DNA of 64,000 nucleotides from Candidatus Peregrinibacteria bacterium (GTDB taxonomy: Bacteria > Patescibacteriota > Gracilibacteria > UBA1369 > UM-FILTER-53-11), in the NCBI GenBank assembly GCA_016186205.1, contig JACPMA010000003.1, positions 62,001 through 126,000 on the forward strand, in the 5' to 3' direction. How positions within the stretch are numbered: the first letter of the stretch is position 1; the number at the start of each line of letters is the position of its first letter. Both the position numbers and the translations under genes were made by a program. This document shows positions 1-10,614 of the stretch, piece by piece. The notes under the pieces were generated by a model. That model made no database searches. It worked only from the letters and a program-made list of their open reading frames with translations, and had not been told where the DNA came from.

Positions 1-3000
1 AAATCGCTCAAAATATTAAGACTGTATTTTTCGTTCGCGCGAATGACCGTATTCCCTCCCCGCGCATAATGGACTTCAATTGACCCAGTGTTTACGTTTA
101 TTTCATCGCCAAATTGAAGCGCCATGCCTGCGGCGACCGGCTGCGTTATTTTTTCACTTCGCACAATTTCCAGCACGCCTTCGTCAATTTCAATTTGCAT
201 TCCGTTTGAAAATGCGTCTGGCACGGGAATCATAATATCTTTCGAAAGAGTAAGCGCCCGTTCGTTTCCTCCGCCGCTATCCCACTTTAAACGAACAACA
301 TCGAGCGGATGGAGAATTTCTCCGGCCTTCACGCGCACTGCTCCGTCTTGCGATGAAACATAATCGCGCTTTAAACCTGTAAACATCGCACCTCCATAGA
401 CGCCTTTCAAAACACTCTGAACCGGCTGCACAGACGGTAAAGTAAAAGAAGTTCCAGCTTCTATCCGCACATCGCTGCCGTCAAAAAGCCGGATGCGTAT
501 TTCGCCGTCTTCCGCGGTGAAGTTTGTCTGCGGCGGAAAGAAAAGGCTGCCGGAAGCCGGAATTTCAATTTCAATTTCGCCTTTAGTGAGCTCAAACGGT
601 CCGCCTGCTGGAATTTTAAACACGGCGCTTTCTCCAACACGTATGCGCGTACCGTCTATTCCTTCCAGGATCACAGAGCTGTTTTCTTTTGTCTGAATGG
701 AGTCGTCCGCTACGGCAGTCAATGTTTGCGGCACAGCATCATTCACAAGCACTTCTCCGTCAGCGTCTTTGAGCGTAAACCTTTGTTCACCTGCCGCTTG
801 AGCGGCAGGTTGTTGTTCAGGCAATAAATGCGCTCGAATGGTCGGCGTTGAATTCGGATTTTCAAAATAGAACGGCGAATTTTTCGCAATCACCTCGTAG
901 CCGGCGATGTCTGACGCAGTTTCCGCTGTCGTTGATTTTTCAAACGTAAAGCTCGACTCGCGCGAAGTTTCGCTCGCCACTGTTGGGAAGTTCGGCGAAA
1001 ACCCGTGCGGCTTGAGCTCAAAAATCGTCCAAAATTCAATGTCTTCCGGACGGAAAGTCGGCCTGTCATCTTCTTCTTCATTACGGTCATTCCTCTTCAA
1101 ATAAACATTTTTACCGTATGAATAAAGTTTATCGAAATCATCATCGTCATCGATATCGATGTCAGCAAGCTGCGACGGATCATCGGCTTCAAGCGTGTAA
1201 TTCACGAGTCGCCTGCTTTCGCCGTTTGTATCGACAAAAAATATTCCGCGATTCTGCGCAGCAGGGGGCGGACCGGCAAAACCGCCTGCACTTGCAACGC
1301 CGGGAAGCTGCGGCGGCGCTAGCATAGAAAATGCGAGAAGGCGATCGTTGTCATTGCTGACATCATTATCGTCTTCGTCTAACCACTCCGCACCTTCCAA
1401 ATCAAGCTGTCCTATTTTCACCGGCTCTTTCGGCGGCGGCGATAAATCAGCTTCAAAATCGCTGGCTGCAACATATTTCTTTAAACTTTTGTCTATAAAC
1501 GGCGAACTTTGGCTCGCGATAAATCGGCTAAAGTCGCCGAGATCTTCGGTTAAATTTTCCCGCTCCATCATGCGCTGCGTATTATCTGTGTACGCAACAA
1601 GATTATTGCGATAGGCTTTAAGTCGCTTCAAAAAGGGCAGCGACAAATCTTCATCAGTAATGTCACTATTAGTTTGTCGAATGGTGCCGGGCGCATATGC
1701 AATATTTTCAGCCTTCAAAGTAATTTTATCCGGCGCGCTGGCAATAATATTCTCATACACCTTGCTAGTTTGCTGGAGCGATTGGAAAATCGCGTTAATC
1801 TGCATGCCGTAGCTCACCAGCTCGGTCGCATCCATGCCAAGCAATCTCGATAATTCATTTGTCAACTCTTTCGACCCTAAGCTCTTTTCTTTATAATTCA
1901 TCTTAACGCCCTGCGGTCCTATATTAATCGTCGGACTCGTAAATTTTTCGATCTGCTTGGAAAAAGCATCGGTATATTGATTGACGCCCTTTGTAAGACT
2001 CGTTGAAAATTCATTTGCTTTCTCCGCAGCCTCGGCCACTTTTTGCTGGATCGCTGAAAAATCGAGCTGCAAATTCGTAAATCCTGTGACGCGCAATTGA
2101 TCCACATACTCCACTGAAATCGTCGGCGATTGAATTGTAAACAATAAATCAATCGGCAGGATCGGAGTCAGTCCGCGCGCCGTAATTTCCTCAATGCGCG
2201 TCTTTAATAAAACCTCATCCGTCGGCATGAAACCCAAACGGATGATGCATAAAATCTTAACAATCTTTTTCAAAATGCTGATTAGCGCTGTGATCTGCGG
2301 CGGCAAACCGGGCATGGTCGGCGGCGGCGGAAGATCCGGCAATTTCGGTAACATAAGCGGCGGCAATCCCGGAAGCTGCGGCAGCGCCGGCGGCTTTGGA
2401 ATCACCGGAATCGGCGGCACCATGACTTTAAATTGCGGGATGGTGAGGTTCACGCCGAGCGCGATTCGCGGAATGCGCGGAAGCGTGAACGGCACCGGTT
2501 TAAACTTCACGTCCGGCCACTGAATCCGGAGTCCGGCCTGAATTTTTGAAACATCCAAAACAATATCCGGAAGTTTAGGCAGAGGAATAACCGGCGGCGC
2601 CGGAATGGCAATAAATAATTTGAGGATAAGATCCTTGAGACTATATCGCTCTGTCTTGCACTTATCGCATGACTCGTTATAGTCAACCATGAGCTTCACG
2701 AATAATTTATATTGTTCAATAGTTTGTTTAATATCGCGGATCGCGCGGCGCCATTGTTTGAGCCGCGCGGTATTTTTTTTCATCCATCCGCCGGTAAATT
2801 GAATAATGGTGTCGAGATAATCGATTATTTGACCGAGGTAATAAGCCTCGATAGCGCGAAATTGAAGAACCTGCCGCGGGAACATAATCCATGCATCGAG
2901 CGCTTCCATATTCGCCACCAAAGTATTAATGAATTTATTCATGTCTGCGGTAACAAAACGGCAGAGTTCAAGATTTGCAAAATTGCCGGGCGTCGCGAGA

Positions 3001-6000
3001 TCACTGCTTGTTCCTGGAACAACAGCGTCAATTGCCTGCGCCACGCCAACGCACCCCATTAGGTTGCGCCATTTATCAAGCTCAAGACGTTCATCTTTAA
3101 TCCATTGCCGCGCGTCTGCTTTGAATTTTTCAATTTCTTTACGTGTGATGAGCGGAACTTTAAATAAAACTTCCTGTGTTTCTATGTCGATGAGCGGAAT
3201 GGAATTAATCCACGAAAGCACATTTGTCATGACATTGCCTGTGCGGGAAAATTTTTCCTTCGGAATAACAGAGCCGCCGATTGAATCAAGCGCAGGATAA
3301 ATAAGGTATACGTCAGGAATGGAAAGTATCTTATCCTCAATTTCTTCCCACTGCCGCGCAGCCCAATCGGTAATTACGCTCGGAAACCCTGGAATTCGTA
3401 TATTACGATTTTGCGCAGTCGGCGCTTCATAACTGCCGAGGGAATAATTTCCAAGCCCGCTGCCGGATGCTTCGCGGTTGCCGGTTCCGAGAGCCGCACC
3501 GCCACCACCGACGGAAAGCGTCACGCCTTCGTTTGCTTTGGAGATGGCGGAATTTGCCACGGCGAGAGCTCCACTCATGCCTCCCTGGATTTTGTCGCAT
3601 ATGTTTCCCGGCAACATATCAAGTACATTGATGCCGAACGAATAACAATTACGCGGTGTGCCGAACGGGCCTAAACAAAGCGCAAATCCGACTCCGCCGG
3701 TAATGGCCGGAGAAATATAGAAGCGTCCGCCGAGCGTGGAAAGCGGCGGCATTGGCGGCCATGTTGGAATAAGGGATGGCGCACCCCATCCAAATACCGG
3801 CAAACCGATATCATAACCATCCGGAGCGCCGAGAATACTGAAAAATCCAGGCGAAAGAAACGCTACATTAAGGGGCGTTGGGATACAGCCGGCATCACAC
3901 GTCAATTTGCTAACAGCTGCAGAGGTAGCTTCTGCAACACCGTCAAGAGTTCCTCCAATATCATCAATGGAATCCTGAATTCCGTCACCGTCGCTGTCAT
4001 TATTTTGCATGCCTGTAAGCCGACTTGTTACGCTCGCCGGCGGAGCTTTTGGCTTCATTTTTCCATTAAACGCACGACAAAGATCAGGATTTCCCTGCCA
4101 GAAAAAGTATGGCATTGGATGATCACCAAGCATACATGTCTCTTCAATATTCGAAAAATCCTCCGCCTTTGGAATCGGCACGCCGAGATTTTGCGCAAGC
4201 GATTCGGGCGTGACCGGCCTCGGCGGCGAGGAAAGTTCGCTATCCCAGAACAAATTCCCGTTATTGTCCGCGCCGCTCGTGTAATAGTATCGCACCTGGC
4301 CGGTTGGATTGCCTTCTTTGGAAACCGCAATATCCAAATAATCATCCTGATGGAGCGCTTCATTCAAGCGCGCGTTGTCTTCATCGCTAAAACGGTTATT
4401 AAAGGCAAATGTGATTTTCGACGTTGAATCTGTATCGCCCTTGAAAGTTACGTCATACGTTATGTGCCGCTCGGAGTGCGCCGGAATATCGATATTTTTG
4501 AAAAGACTCGGCCGTGTCGGATGGCCAAACAAAGGCGCAATCTGCATCTCGCCGGCTGCGCAATCCGTGCAGTGAATTGACGCCGGATCAACTTGGAGCT
4601 GTTCGCCGATAATATCGCTAACTGCAACATCGCGCTTCAATGCGCCCGAATCATTTTTAAGTGTAATTGTATAGCGAATCCTGTCTCCGGATTTTATTAC
4701 ACCGCCGTTTAAATCCTCGCCGAATTTTGTGGAATTTCCAAAAGCGCTCGTATCAAAATCCACATACATAAAATCCTGCGCCTCATATTTCTCGCCTTCG
4801 TCTATGGTCACTTGCGGCGCATCCGCTCCTCCAAAAACTCCGCCGAATCCTGCTTCCGCAGCCGAAGGATTTGGAACTTTTACGCTCAAGGATTGATATT
4901 TCCGCACTGAATCCGGATCCTCGGAATTTTTCGTAGTCATGCCGGGATAACGTATGAGCACGCTCTCGATGAGATTTTTTGCCGGATCCACTTGCAAACC
5001 AACATTGCCGACGACTTGCGCTTGCGTGTCAAAAACGCCGCGCCTGTTATAAAGAATTTTTATGTCTCCGGCAGTGTCGCCGATAATCAAATCTGTAAAA
5101 TTATCCAGATTAATATCTTCAGCCCGCACGGTTGTCACCAGCTCTTTTTGGTCAAAATGTAGATTGTGCCGCGCAAAAGCCCCGCCGCGATTTTCATACA
5201 CGTCAATGCATGTGTCGCCTTTTCTGCAGCTCACTTTTCCCGCTATAACAAGGTCCATTTGGCCATCGTTGTTATAGTCCAGCTTTGTTAAATCTTGAAT
5301 GCCGTTTTTAATGTCGAAAAGATAACCTTGATCCTTGAGTTGATCATAGCCGCCGTTGTTTTGAATCAGCCGGATTTTATTTTCGCCTTCCAAAATCAGC
5401 ATGTCCTCGTTGCCGTCGTTATTGTAATCAAGCGTTACGAGACCGCGCACGGTGGAAGCGCCGGCGTACACAAATTTGCCGACGTCGGATGAAAAAGTTC
5501 CGGGTTTGCCGTTGTCGATGCGCACGGTCGGATCGCCGAGCACGATGCCGATGTCGGAGGCATATGGACGATTCGCCTCGCCGAATGTTTCTCCGGATGA
5601 AAATAAAAGCGCGAATTTATTATCCTGCGTAAAGCCGACTCCGAAATTTTTTAAGGAATCCTCAAGCGACTGAAAAGCAAATCCGGGAGCTGAAGGACCG
5701 CCGACTTCTTCATTTTTATCATAGAAGGCTGCACCGCGCGGTACAGCGGTTGAATTCCCCAAAAACGCGCTTTCAAAAATAAACTGCGGAGGGAGGCGCA
5801 GCGGCTTCACGTAAATACCCGGCGCATCCGAAATTTCGTCCTGAATTTTCACATCCTGATCAAACCGCTGCACAAAGAAAATTTCCGCAACAGGCGTATC
5901 TTTATCCAAAATCTGAATGATGAGATATTTTCCTTCGCGCGGCTTTAAAACAAAATCATTATCGAAAATTCTCGTGAAACCGTTGGTCTGAACTTCCACG

Positions 6001-9000
6001 CGCTCTTGATCTCCTTTCACGAGCCGCAGCGAGCCTTTCACGCGATCAACTTTGTACGCCTCGCCGTCAGCGGTTTTCCGTATATAGATCCCGTCCGCAA
6101 GTTTTTCCGGATCCGATTCCTCTGTCGTTTCAAACTGTCCTTCTTTCAGCGCAATTAAAGTCATTTGCGCCAAATCGAGCTGAAACTGGCTGTCTTGAAG
6201 AACCATTGTAAAATTATTCGCCTGCACGAATTGCGTGGCGATGCGGCTTGGATCCGGCAGCGTCAATCCTCCGCGGTCAGAAACTTCAAAAAGTTTTTTA
6301 TATTGTTTTGGTTGTGCTGTTAGCGAATTGGCGGCCTGCGTTTTTCCATTCATGGTAAACCAGCCGCCGAGATAATCCGGTCCAACAACATTTCCGCCTG
6401 GAATTCCTAGAAGCGAGGCAGTAAGGGTTTCCGGCTGCATTTCTTTCACCTGCACTTTGCCAAACTGCTTCACGGCTTTAATTGTGATTGATGCGCTCGT
6501 TAATCCCGGCGACTCGGCAATGACATTCACCGGACCGGTCATTTCCCGCGGCGAAAGCGCGACTGTGGCGATGCCGTTTTCAACAATTTCTTCCGCGCTC
6601 GAGAGCACGCCGAAAGCCGAGGTCTTTTCGCTTACGCGGAAATTTATCACCTGCGCGGAATTCGTATCAACTGCATTTCCATAAACGTCAAAAAGATTCG
6701 CGGATATTTGCACTTGGCTGCCGGCAACGGTCGGCAAAATATCCGAATCGGTTGTAAGACCGATTTTTGCAGGCGGCCCGGGCAGCAATCGAAGTTCAAG
6801 CGTTCCCGGATCCAGCGCGCCTGAAGCCGCATTCAGCAAAACCTTTCCGGCTTTTTTCCCAGCCTTAAAAATAAAACTACCGGCGCCGCCGGAAAGCCTT
6901 ACTTCTTTTTGCAAAACCAGTCCCATAAGTTCATCGGAAACTCCGACCATCGCAATGCCGTTCACTCCTGCCATAATTTGATTGTTTGCGTCGCGCGCTG
7001 AAACTTGCACGGAAAGATCATTTTGGCCGTCGGCAATAACAGCCAAAATAGGGCTTTCCAAAAACAACCGCGCCTCTGCCACTACGGAAAGATTCAACTC
7101 CGCCTTTTTATCGGTATCAACGATTTGCGCAGTTAATTTCAAGCTAGTCGGATTTTCATTCGCCACCACGCCGATGGTTTTTACTCCGGACATCATTCCT
7201 ATTTGCACGCCCGGCATTAACGCATCATCATCAACAATATCTTCAGCTAAACGGCCGTCGCCTTGGAGCTGCAGCGTTACTTTCGCAAACTCATCATTCA
7301 CAAACACGCCATCCTTGTCTTTCAGTAAAACTTTCACCTGCGCTTTTTTATTTGCAACAAGAGTATTGGAATCCGTCTCGAGCGTGAGCGACACGATTTT
7401 TGAAAAATCCAGCTTGTCGGCATTCAACAAATTCGCTTCCACATCGCTCGATTCTTTTTTGATCTGCTCAAGCGCTTTTTTATTCTCCTCCTCTTGGCCG
7501 CTGTAAAATTCCCCTTCTCCGAGCCCAAAACTGAATTCACTAACGGTCTGCTTGAGGTCCGCTTGCCATTCTTTCATGCGTTCCCACCACGGCGAAACCG
7601 GCGGAGGCGACCAGCTGAACAAATCATATCCTCCTTCATCCCCTCCTCCGGGCGGCGGAAAATCAAAAGGATTTCGCGGATCATCTGCATACGGTTCATC
7701 TTTTTCTGCCACTGTCGGATTACCGATCGCTTCTTCATCTTCTTCGGGAACGGCTTTATTCAAAGCAAAATCGTAGCGATCCGCAGCTCCCTCGCCGTTA
7801 AAATAAGCGATCTCATAACCGTTTGGGGACTCGCCGACATAAGCCCGTTTTGTATTTCGCGGATCCAAGAAATACTCACTCATATATTGATGCTTGGAAT
7901 CAATATCCATATTTTTCCAATTCAGCGAATCCATTACTTTCAAAAAATTCGCGCGCGAAATGACCGCATCTTTTTTCGGAGGATACGCGATGATTTCCGG
8001 CTGGTTGGTGATTAAATTTATCAGGCAATTGTTGCACGAAACCGCTGCGCCCGCTTCTTGCAAAGCCGGATTATTAAGCGCATCCTGCACATCGCGGACT
8101 TTTTCAAGATATGCATCAAAAGACGGTTCGCTGAAAAGATCGGGGTATGTGATTTTGCTGACTTCATGCTGAAGATTTTGAAATGTAACGTAGCGCGGGC
8201 TGTCAACCGGCAAATCTTTTGTGATGAAATTTTGCGCCTGCGCAAAAAGAGTTTCGTTCGTCGGCTCCTTGTGATACATCACGCTTGAAACGAGCGTTTG
8301 ATTTTCACGCGTTATTTGGACGCTGGCATTTGAAATCTGCGGATGCGAAGGAGTAGAAACCGTTTGTGGATTCACAGATATGGACTGAATAATAAGTTTG
8401 CCAAGAATCGTTTTCCAACCCAGCGAATCAGCGGCGGGATCCCAGCCCAAACCGCGCAGCACATCAGTAAGAGTTACCGTAAAAGGACTGGGGCCGGAAA
8501 ACGTAAATAGCACAGTTTCATTCGGGGAAATTCCTATGGATACAAGCGGATGGTCTGTAAGATTTCTTATTCGATCCTCGCGGCTACGATCGTAATCATC
8601 ATCCTCGCTCAATTCCTCAAGCCGGCCATCAACGCTCTTCAAATATTCGATGAATTGTTCTTTTTCATGAAAGTCAAAACAGGCTTTGTAATTGTCATAA
8701 TTCTGCGGCGGATTTCCATCAACCATCTTTGTGCCGCCTGCGCCAAGGAAAGGCGGATCCGGATCGGGCGGATAAAACCACTGTTCAAGCACCGGATCAG
8801 TCGCATGTTCTGGAAAACATACTTGCGGCTGTGGAATAGCCGGCGGATCGTCAAAAAGATGTGCCTTATTGTCATAGAAACAGCCGGCAAAATGCTCATA
8901 GCCTTCGCATCTTTCCGTAGCGCCTGCAAAATGACATTGATAATTACGCTCTTTTTCAGCGGCTGTCCGGCCGGTAATCCATCCTGGATCATCATCGTTT

Positions 9001-10601
9001 TTGTAAAAATCCGATCCGCTTTGCTCGTTGTATCCACGGTTGATTTCCACAAGTTTTGAATACGGGCCGGTACCTTTTGAACCGCGATACGGCGTGCATC
9101 GCGCCGCACTGCTGACAGCTGCTTTTGAAAGTCCGTATAGCCGATCAGGAAAAGGATTGCCGTCGGCATTGACAAACTCCGGTGTAAAATTCACAAAAGT
9201 AAATTCTTCACTCAAAGTATCAGGCGCGCCTTCAACCAAAACCGCTCCGTTGCTTCTCCGCGTCACGCTTGTCACTTTAATTTTCGCTTCAACAAGCGGC
9301 ACAGGCTCCTCTAGCCCATTCACAATTTCATCAATTTTGTCCTCAACCATCGCATTCACAGCTTTCAAATATCCTTGCGTGTACGCGTCTTTCGCAGTAA
9401 TGAGATTCACCGCCGAATCCACTTCAAGCCGGTAATCGTCGCCGACAGGCGTGAGATAACGGCCGGTGTATTTTATAAAATCGTTTATGAGCGCCGGGTA
9501 TTTCGGAAAAAGAGCGTTAAAGCGCCCCATCAAAGGATCGCTCATCTTGCCGATTTTTGTCATGATGTCCGGAATGGCATCTTTGTCGACAGGCGGACCA
9601 TTTCCGGCGACTGCATTCTTCACTTCATCCGGCGCATCATCCGGAATATCCGCCGGCGGCACGCTTGAATCGCTCGGAATGCCAAAGCCGGCAAGTTGAT
9701 CAGTCAAATTTTTTGCCTCGGCTTCATCCTGCGCAATTTCCTCTTCCATGGGGCCGACTAAATCTTTGTAAAGTTCGCGCGTGTAGCGCATGTACGCTAT
9801 GTCGCCCTGGTGCTCTAAAAATTTGAGATAATTTTTGTACGCGATTGCATTCAAGTTTTTCTGCTCCTCAAAAAAATCCTGAAAGAAAACGCGTCTGTTG
9901 AAAGTTGCATAAGCCGGATCGCCGAGATGATAAAGATGATTTTTGTCGAAGTATGCGGCAAGCAGCTCCTTGCCTTGCACGGTCTGCGTGGAAACCGGCG
10001 GCCGAATCACGCCATGCCAAATTTCCGGCTGCGGACTGGGATTATCGTCGCGGATTTCAAAATCCTGCGTGGCTGGATTCCACACATACGCGCGGTCCTC
10101 AAAATCCGTGTATGGAAACAGTGAAATAAACCGATTGCCTTTTTTATTCACCACCGGCAGCGGCGTTTCGCCGACAACCACCACGCCTTTCAAATAGGCA
10201 GTGCGGTTCGGCTCTTTTGGATCCCCTTCATAATAAAGCCGTTCAAGCACGCCCATGATATTAACCGGCTGCTCAAATCGGTCTACTTGAATAATTAGGG
10301 CCCGAGTTCCAGGAAGCGCGTTTTGAAGATCCGTGGCATAGCGGTCAATGCGCGCTTTCAAATTCGTGGCTTGAATCGGCGCGCCGAACGGAACTTCACC
10401 GACGTTATTTTGATCTGCGGGCTTAAGCAAACCTTCATAATCGGCCGCATCCGCATAAAGCCCCTGCTCAACTAAAATCGCAACAAGATCGTATCTGTCC
10501 GGAAAATTAAAACTCTCTGCAAACGGCGCCAAAATCGGCCCAAGAAGCACAATAATCAAAACCGGAATGAGAATGAATTTTTGAAGTCGGGAGAGAAACA
10601 T
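1..10601 (-). CDS. Giant multidomain surface protein, 3' end beyond window
   Basis: A single reading frame stays open from the ATG at 10601 to the window edge, giving at least 3,533 residues with no stop. The N-terminus (MFLSRLQKFILIPVLIIVLL) is a signal peptide or membrane anchor. Regions seen, in approximate residue numbers: three Ig-like/invasin-like domains (1067-1400); three FG-GAP-type calcium-binding units such as LDYNNDGNEDMLIL and LDYNNDGQMDLVI (1717-1850); a DUF11-like GDRIRYTITLKNDSG segment (about 1968); a thrombospondin-3-like DSDGDGIQDSIDD (about 2200); a proline-rich stretch (2665-2770); and FecR-like segments at the visible end (3277 on). It probably sits on the cell surface or is secreted. 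It starts 13 bp after an AbiEii gene and lacks a Shine-Dalgarno. Adhesin or S-layer-associated function is inferred from the domains only. Confidence 0.9.
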   Translation of the reverse strand, partial: MFLSRLQKFILIPVLIIVLLGPILAPFAESFNFPDRYDLVAILVEQGLYADAADYEGLLKPADQNNVGEVPFGAPIQATNLKARIDRYATDLQNALPGTRALIIQVDRFEQPVNIMGVLERLYYEGDPKEPNRTAYLKGVVVVGETPLPVVNKKGNRFISLFPYTDFEDRAYVWNPATQDFEIRDDNPSPQPEIWHGVIRPPVSTQTVQGKELLAAYFDKNHLYHLGDPAYATFNRRVFFQDFFEEQKNLNAIAYKNYLKFLEHQGDIAYMRYTRELYKDLVGPMEEEIAQDEAEAKNLTDQLAGFGIPSDSSVPPADIPDDAPDEVKNAVAGNGPPVDKDAIPDIMTKIGKMSDPLMGRFNALFPKYPALINDFIKYTGRYLTPVGDDYRLEVDSAVNLITAKDAYTQGYLKAVNAMVEDKIDEIVNGLEEPVPLVEAKIKVTSVTRRSNGAVLVEGAPDTLSEEFTFVNFTPEFVNADGNPFPDRLYGLSKAAVSSAARCTPYRGSKGTGPYSKLVEINRGYNEQSGSDFYKNDDDPGWITGRTAAEKERNYQCHFAGATERCEGYEHFAGCFYDNKAHLFDDPPAIPQPQVCFPEHATDPVLEQWFYPPDPDPPFLGAGGTKMVDGNPPQNYDNYKACFDFHEKEQFIEYLKSVDGRLEELSEDDDYDRSREDRIRNLTDHPLVSIGISPNETVLFTFSGPSPFTVTLTDVLRGLGWDPAADSLGWKTILGKLIIQSISVNPQTVSTPSHPQISNASVQITRENQTLVSSVMYHKEPTNETLFAQAQNFITKDLPVDSPRYVTFQNLQHEVSKITYPDLFSEPSFDAYLEKVRDVQDALNNPALQEAGAAVSCNNCLINLITNQPEIIAYPPKKDAVISRANFLKVMDSLNWKNMDIDSKHQYMSEYFLDPRNTKRAYVGESPNGYEIAYFNGEGAADRYDFALNKAVPEEDEEAIGNPTVAEKDEPYADDPRNPFDFPPPGGGDEGGYDLFSWSPPPVSPWWERMKEWQADLKQTVSEFSFGLGEGEFYSGQEEENKKALEQIKKESSDVEANLLNADKLDFSKIVSLTLETDSNTLVANKKAQVKVLLKDKDGVFVNDEFAKVTLQLQGDGRLAEDIVDDDALMPGVQIGMMSGVKTIGVVANENPTSLKLTAQIVDTDKKAELNLSVVAEARLFLESPILAVIADGQNDLSVQVSARDANNQIMAGVNGIAMVGVSDELMGLVLQKEVRLSGGAGSFIFKAGKKAGKVLLNAASGALDPGTLELRLLPGPPAKIGLTTDSDILPTVAGSQVQISANLFDVYGNAVDTNSAQVINFRVSEKTSAFGVLSSAEEIVENGIATVALSPREMTGPVNVIAESPGLTSASITIKAVKQFGKVQVKEMQPETLTASLLGIPGGNVVGPDYLGGWFTMNGKTQAANSLTAQPKQYKKLFEVSDRGGLTLPDPSRIATQFVQANNFTMVLQDSQFQLDLAQMTLIALKEGQFETTEESDPEKLADGIYIRKTADGEAYKVDRVKGSLRLVKGDQERVEVQTNGFTRIFDNDFVLKPREGKYLIIQILDKDTPVAEIFFVQRFDQDVKIQDEISDAPGIYVKPLRLPPQFIFESAFLGNSTAVPRGAAFYDKNEEVGGPSAPGFAFQSLEDSLKNFGVGFTQDNKFALLFSSGETFGEANRPYASDIGIVLGDPTVRIDNGKPGTFSSDVGKFVYAGASTVRGLVTLDYNNDGNEDMLILEGENKIRLIQNNGGYDQLKDQGYLFDIKNGIQDLTKLDYNNDGQMDLVIAGKVSCRKGDTCIDVYENRGGAFARHNLHFDQKELVTTVRAEDINLDNFTDLIIGDTAGDIKILYNRRGVFDTQAQVVGNVGLQVDPAKNLIESVLIRYPGMTTKNSEDPDSVRKYQSLSVKVPNPSAAEAGFGGVFGGADAPQVTIDEGEKYEAQDFMYVDFDTSAFGNSTKFGEDLNGGVIKSGDRIRYTITLKNDSGALKRDVAVSDIIGEQLQVDPASIHCTDCAAGEMQIAPLFGHPTRPSLFKNIDIPAHSERHITYDVTFKGDTDSTSKITFAFNNRFSDEDNARLNEALHQDDYLDIAVSKEGNPTGQVRYYYTSGADNNGNLFWDSELSSPPRPVTPESLAQNLGVPIPKAEDFSNIEETCMLGDHPMPYFFWQGNPDLCRAFNGKMKPKAPPASVTSRLTGMQNNDSDGDGIQDSIDDIGGTLDGVAEATSAAVSKLTCDAGCIPTPLNVAFLSPGFFSILGAPDGYDIGLPVFGWGAPSLIPTWPPMPPLSTLGGRFYISPAITGGVGFALCLGPFGTPRNCYSFGINVLDMLPGNICDKIQGGMSGALAVANSAISKANEGVTLSVGGGGAALGTGNREASGSGLGNYSLGSYEAPTAQNRNIRIPGFPSVITDWAARQWEEIEDKILSIPDVYLIYPALDSIGGSVIPKEKFSRTGNVMTNVLSWINSIPLIDIETQEVLFKVPLITRKEIEKFKADARQWIKDERLELDKWRNLMGCVGVAQAIDAVVPGTSSDLATPGNFANLELCRFVTADMNKFINTLVANMEALDAWIMFPRQVLQFRAIEAYYLGQIIDYLDTIIQFTGGWMKKNTARLKQWRRAIRDIKQTIEQYKLFVKLMVDYNESCDKCKTERYSLKDLILKLFIAIPAPPVIPLPKLPDIVLDVSKIQAGLRIQWPDVKFKPVPFTLPRIPRIALGVNLTIPQFKVMVPPIPVIPKPPALPQLPGLPPLMLPKLPDLPPPPTMPGLPPQITALISILKKIVKILCIIRLGFMPTDEVLLKTRIEEITARGLTPILPIDLLFTIQSPTISVEYVDQLRVTGFTNLQLDFSAIQQKVAEAAEKANEFSTSLTKGVNQYTDAFSKQIEKFTSPTINIGPQGVKMNYKEKSLGSKELTNELSRLLGMDATELVSYGMQINAIFQSLQQTSKVYENIIASAPDKITLKAENIAYAPGTIRQTNSDITDEDLSLPFLKRLKAYRNNLVAYTDNTQRMMERENLTEDLGDFSRFIASQSSPFIDKSLKKYVAASDFEADLSPPPKEPVKIGQLDLEGAEWLDEDDNDVSNDNDRLLAFSMLAPPQLPGVASAGGFAGPPPAAQNRGIFFVDTNGESRRLVNYTLEADDPSQLADIDIDDDDDFDKLYSYGKNVYLKRNDRNEEEDDRPTFRPEDIEFWTIFELKPHGFSPNFPTVASETSRESSFTFEKSTTAETASDIAGYEVIAKNSPFYFENPNSTPTIRAHLLPEQQPAAQAAGEQRFTLKDADGEVLVNDAVPQTLTAVADDSIQTKENSSVILEGIDGTRIRVGESAVFKIPAGGPFELTKGEIEIEIPASGSLFFPPQTNFTAEDGEIRIRLFDGSDVRIEAGTSFTLPSVQPVQSVLKGVYGGAMFTGLKRDYVSSQDGAVRVKAGEILHPLDVVRLKWDSGGGNERALTLSKDIMIPVPDAFSNGMQIEIDEGVLEIVRSEKITQPVAAGMALQFGDEINVNTGSIEVHYARGGNTVIRANEKYSLNILSD
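789..810. repeat. Perfect inverted repeat inside the giant gene
   Basis: ACCTGCCGCT, TG, AGCGGCAGGT form 10-bp perfect arms. The frame is kept, and the element adds a Pro/Ala/Gln run (PAAQAAGE) near residue 3264. The type resembles the palindrome found in recJ at 46539-46559. Confidence 0.7.
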
Positions 10602-10614
10602 TGTAGAAAACTTA

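Noticed and set aside
15-9700. Several plus-strand and minus-strand frames of 60-180 codons within the first 10.6 kb
   Set aside because: All lie inside the continuous giant frame, carry no family motifs and are rich in Ser/Arg as expected for shadows.
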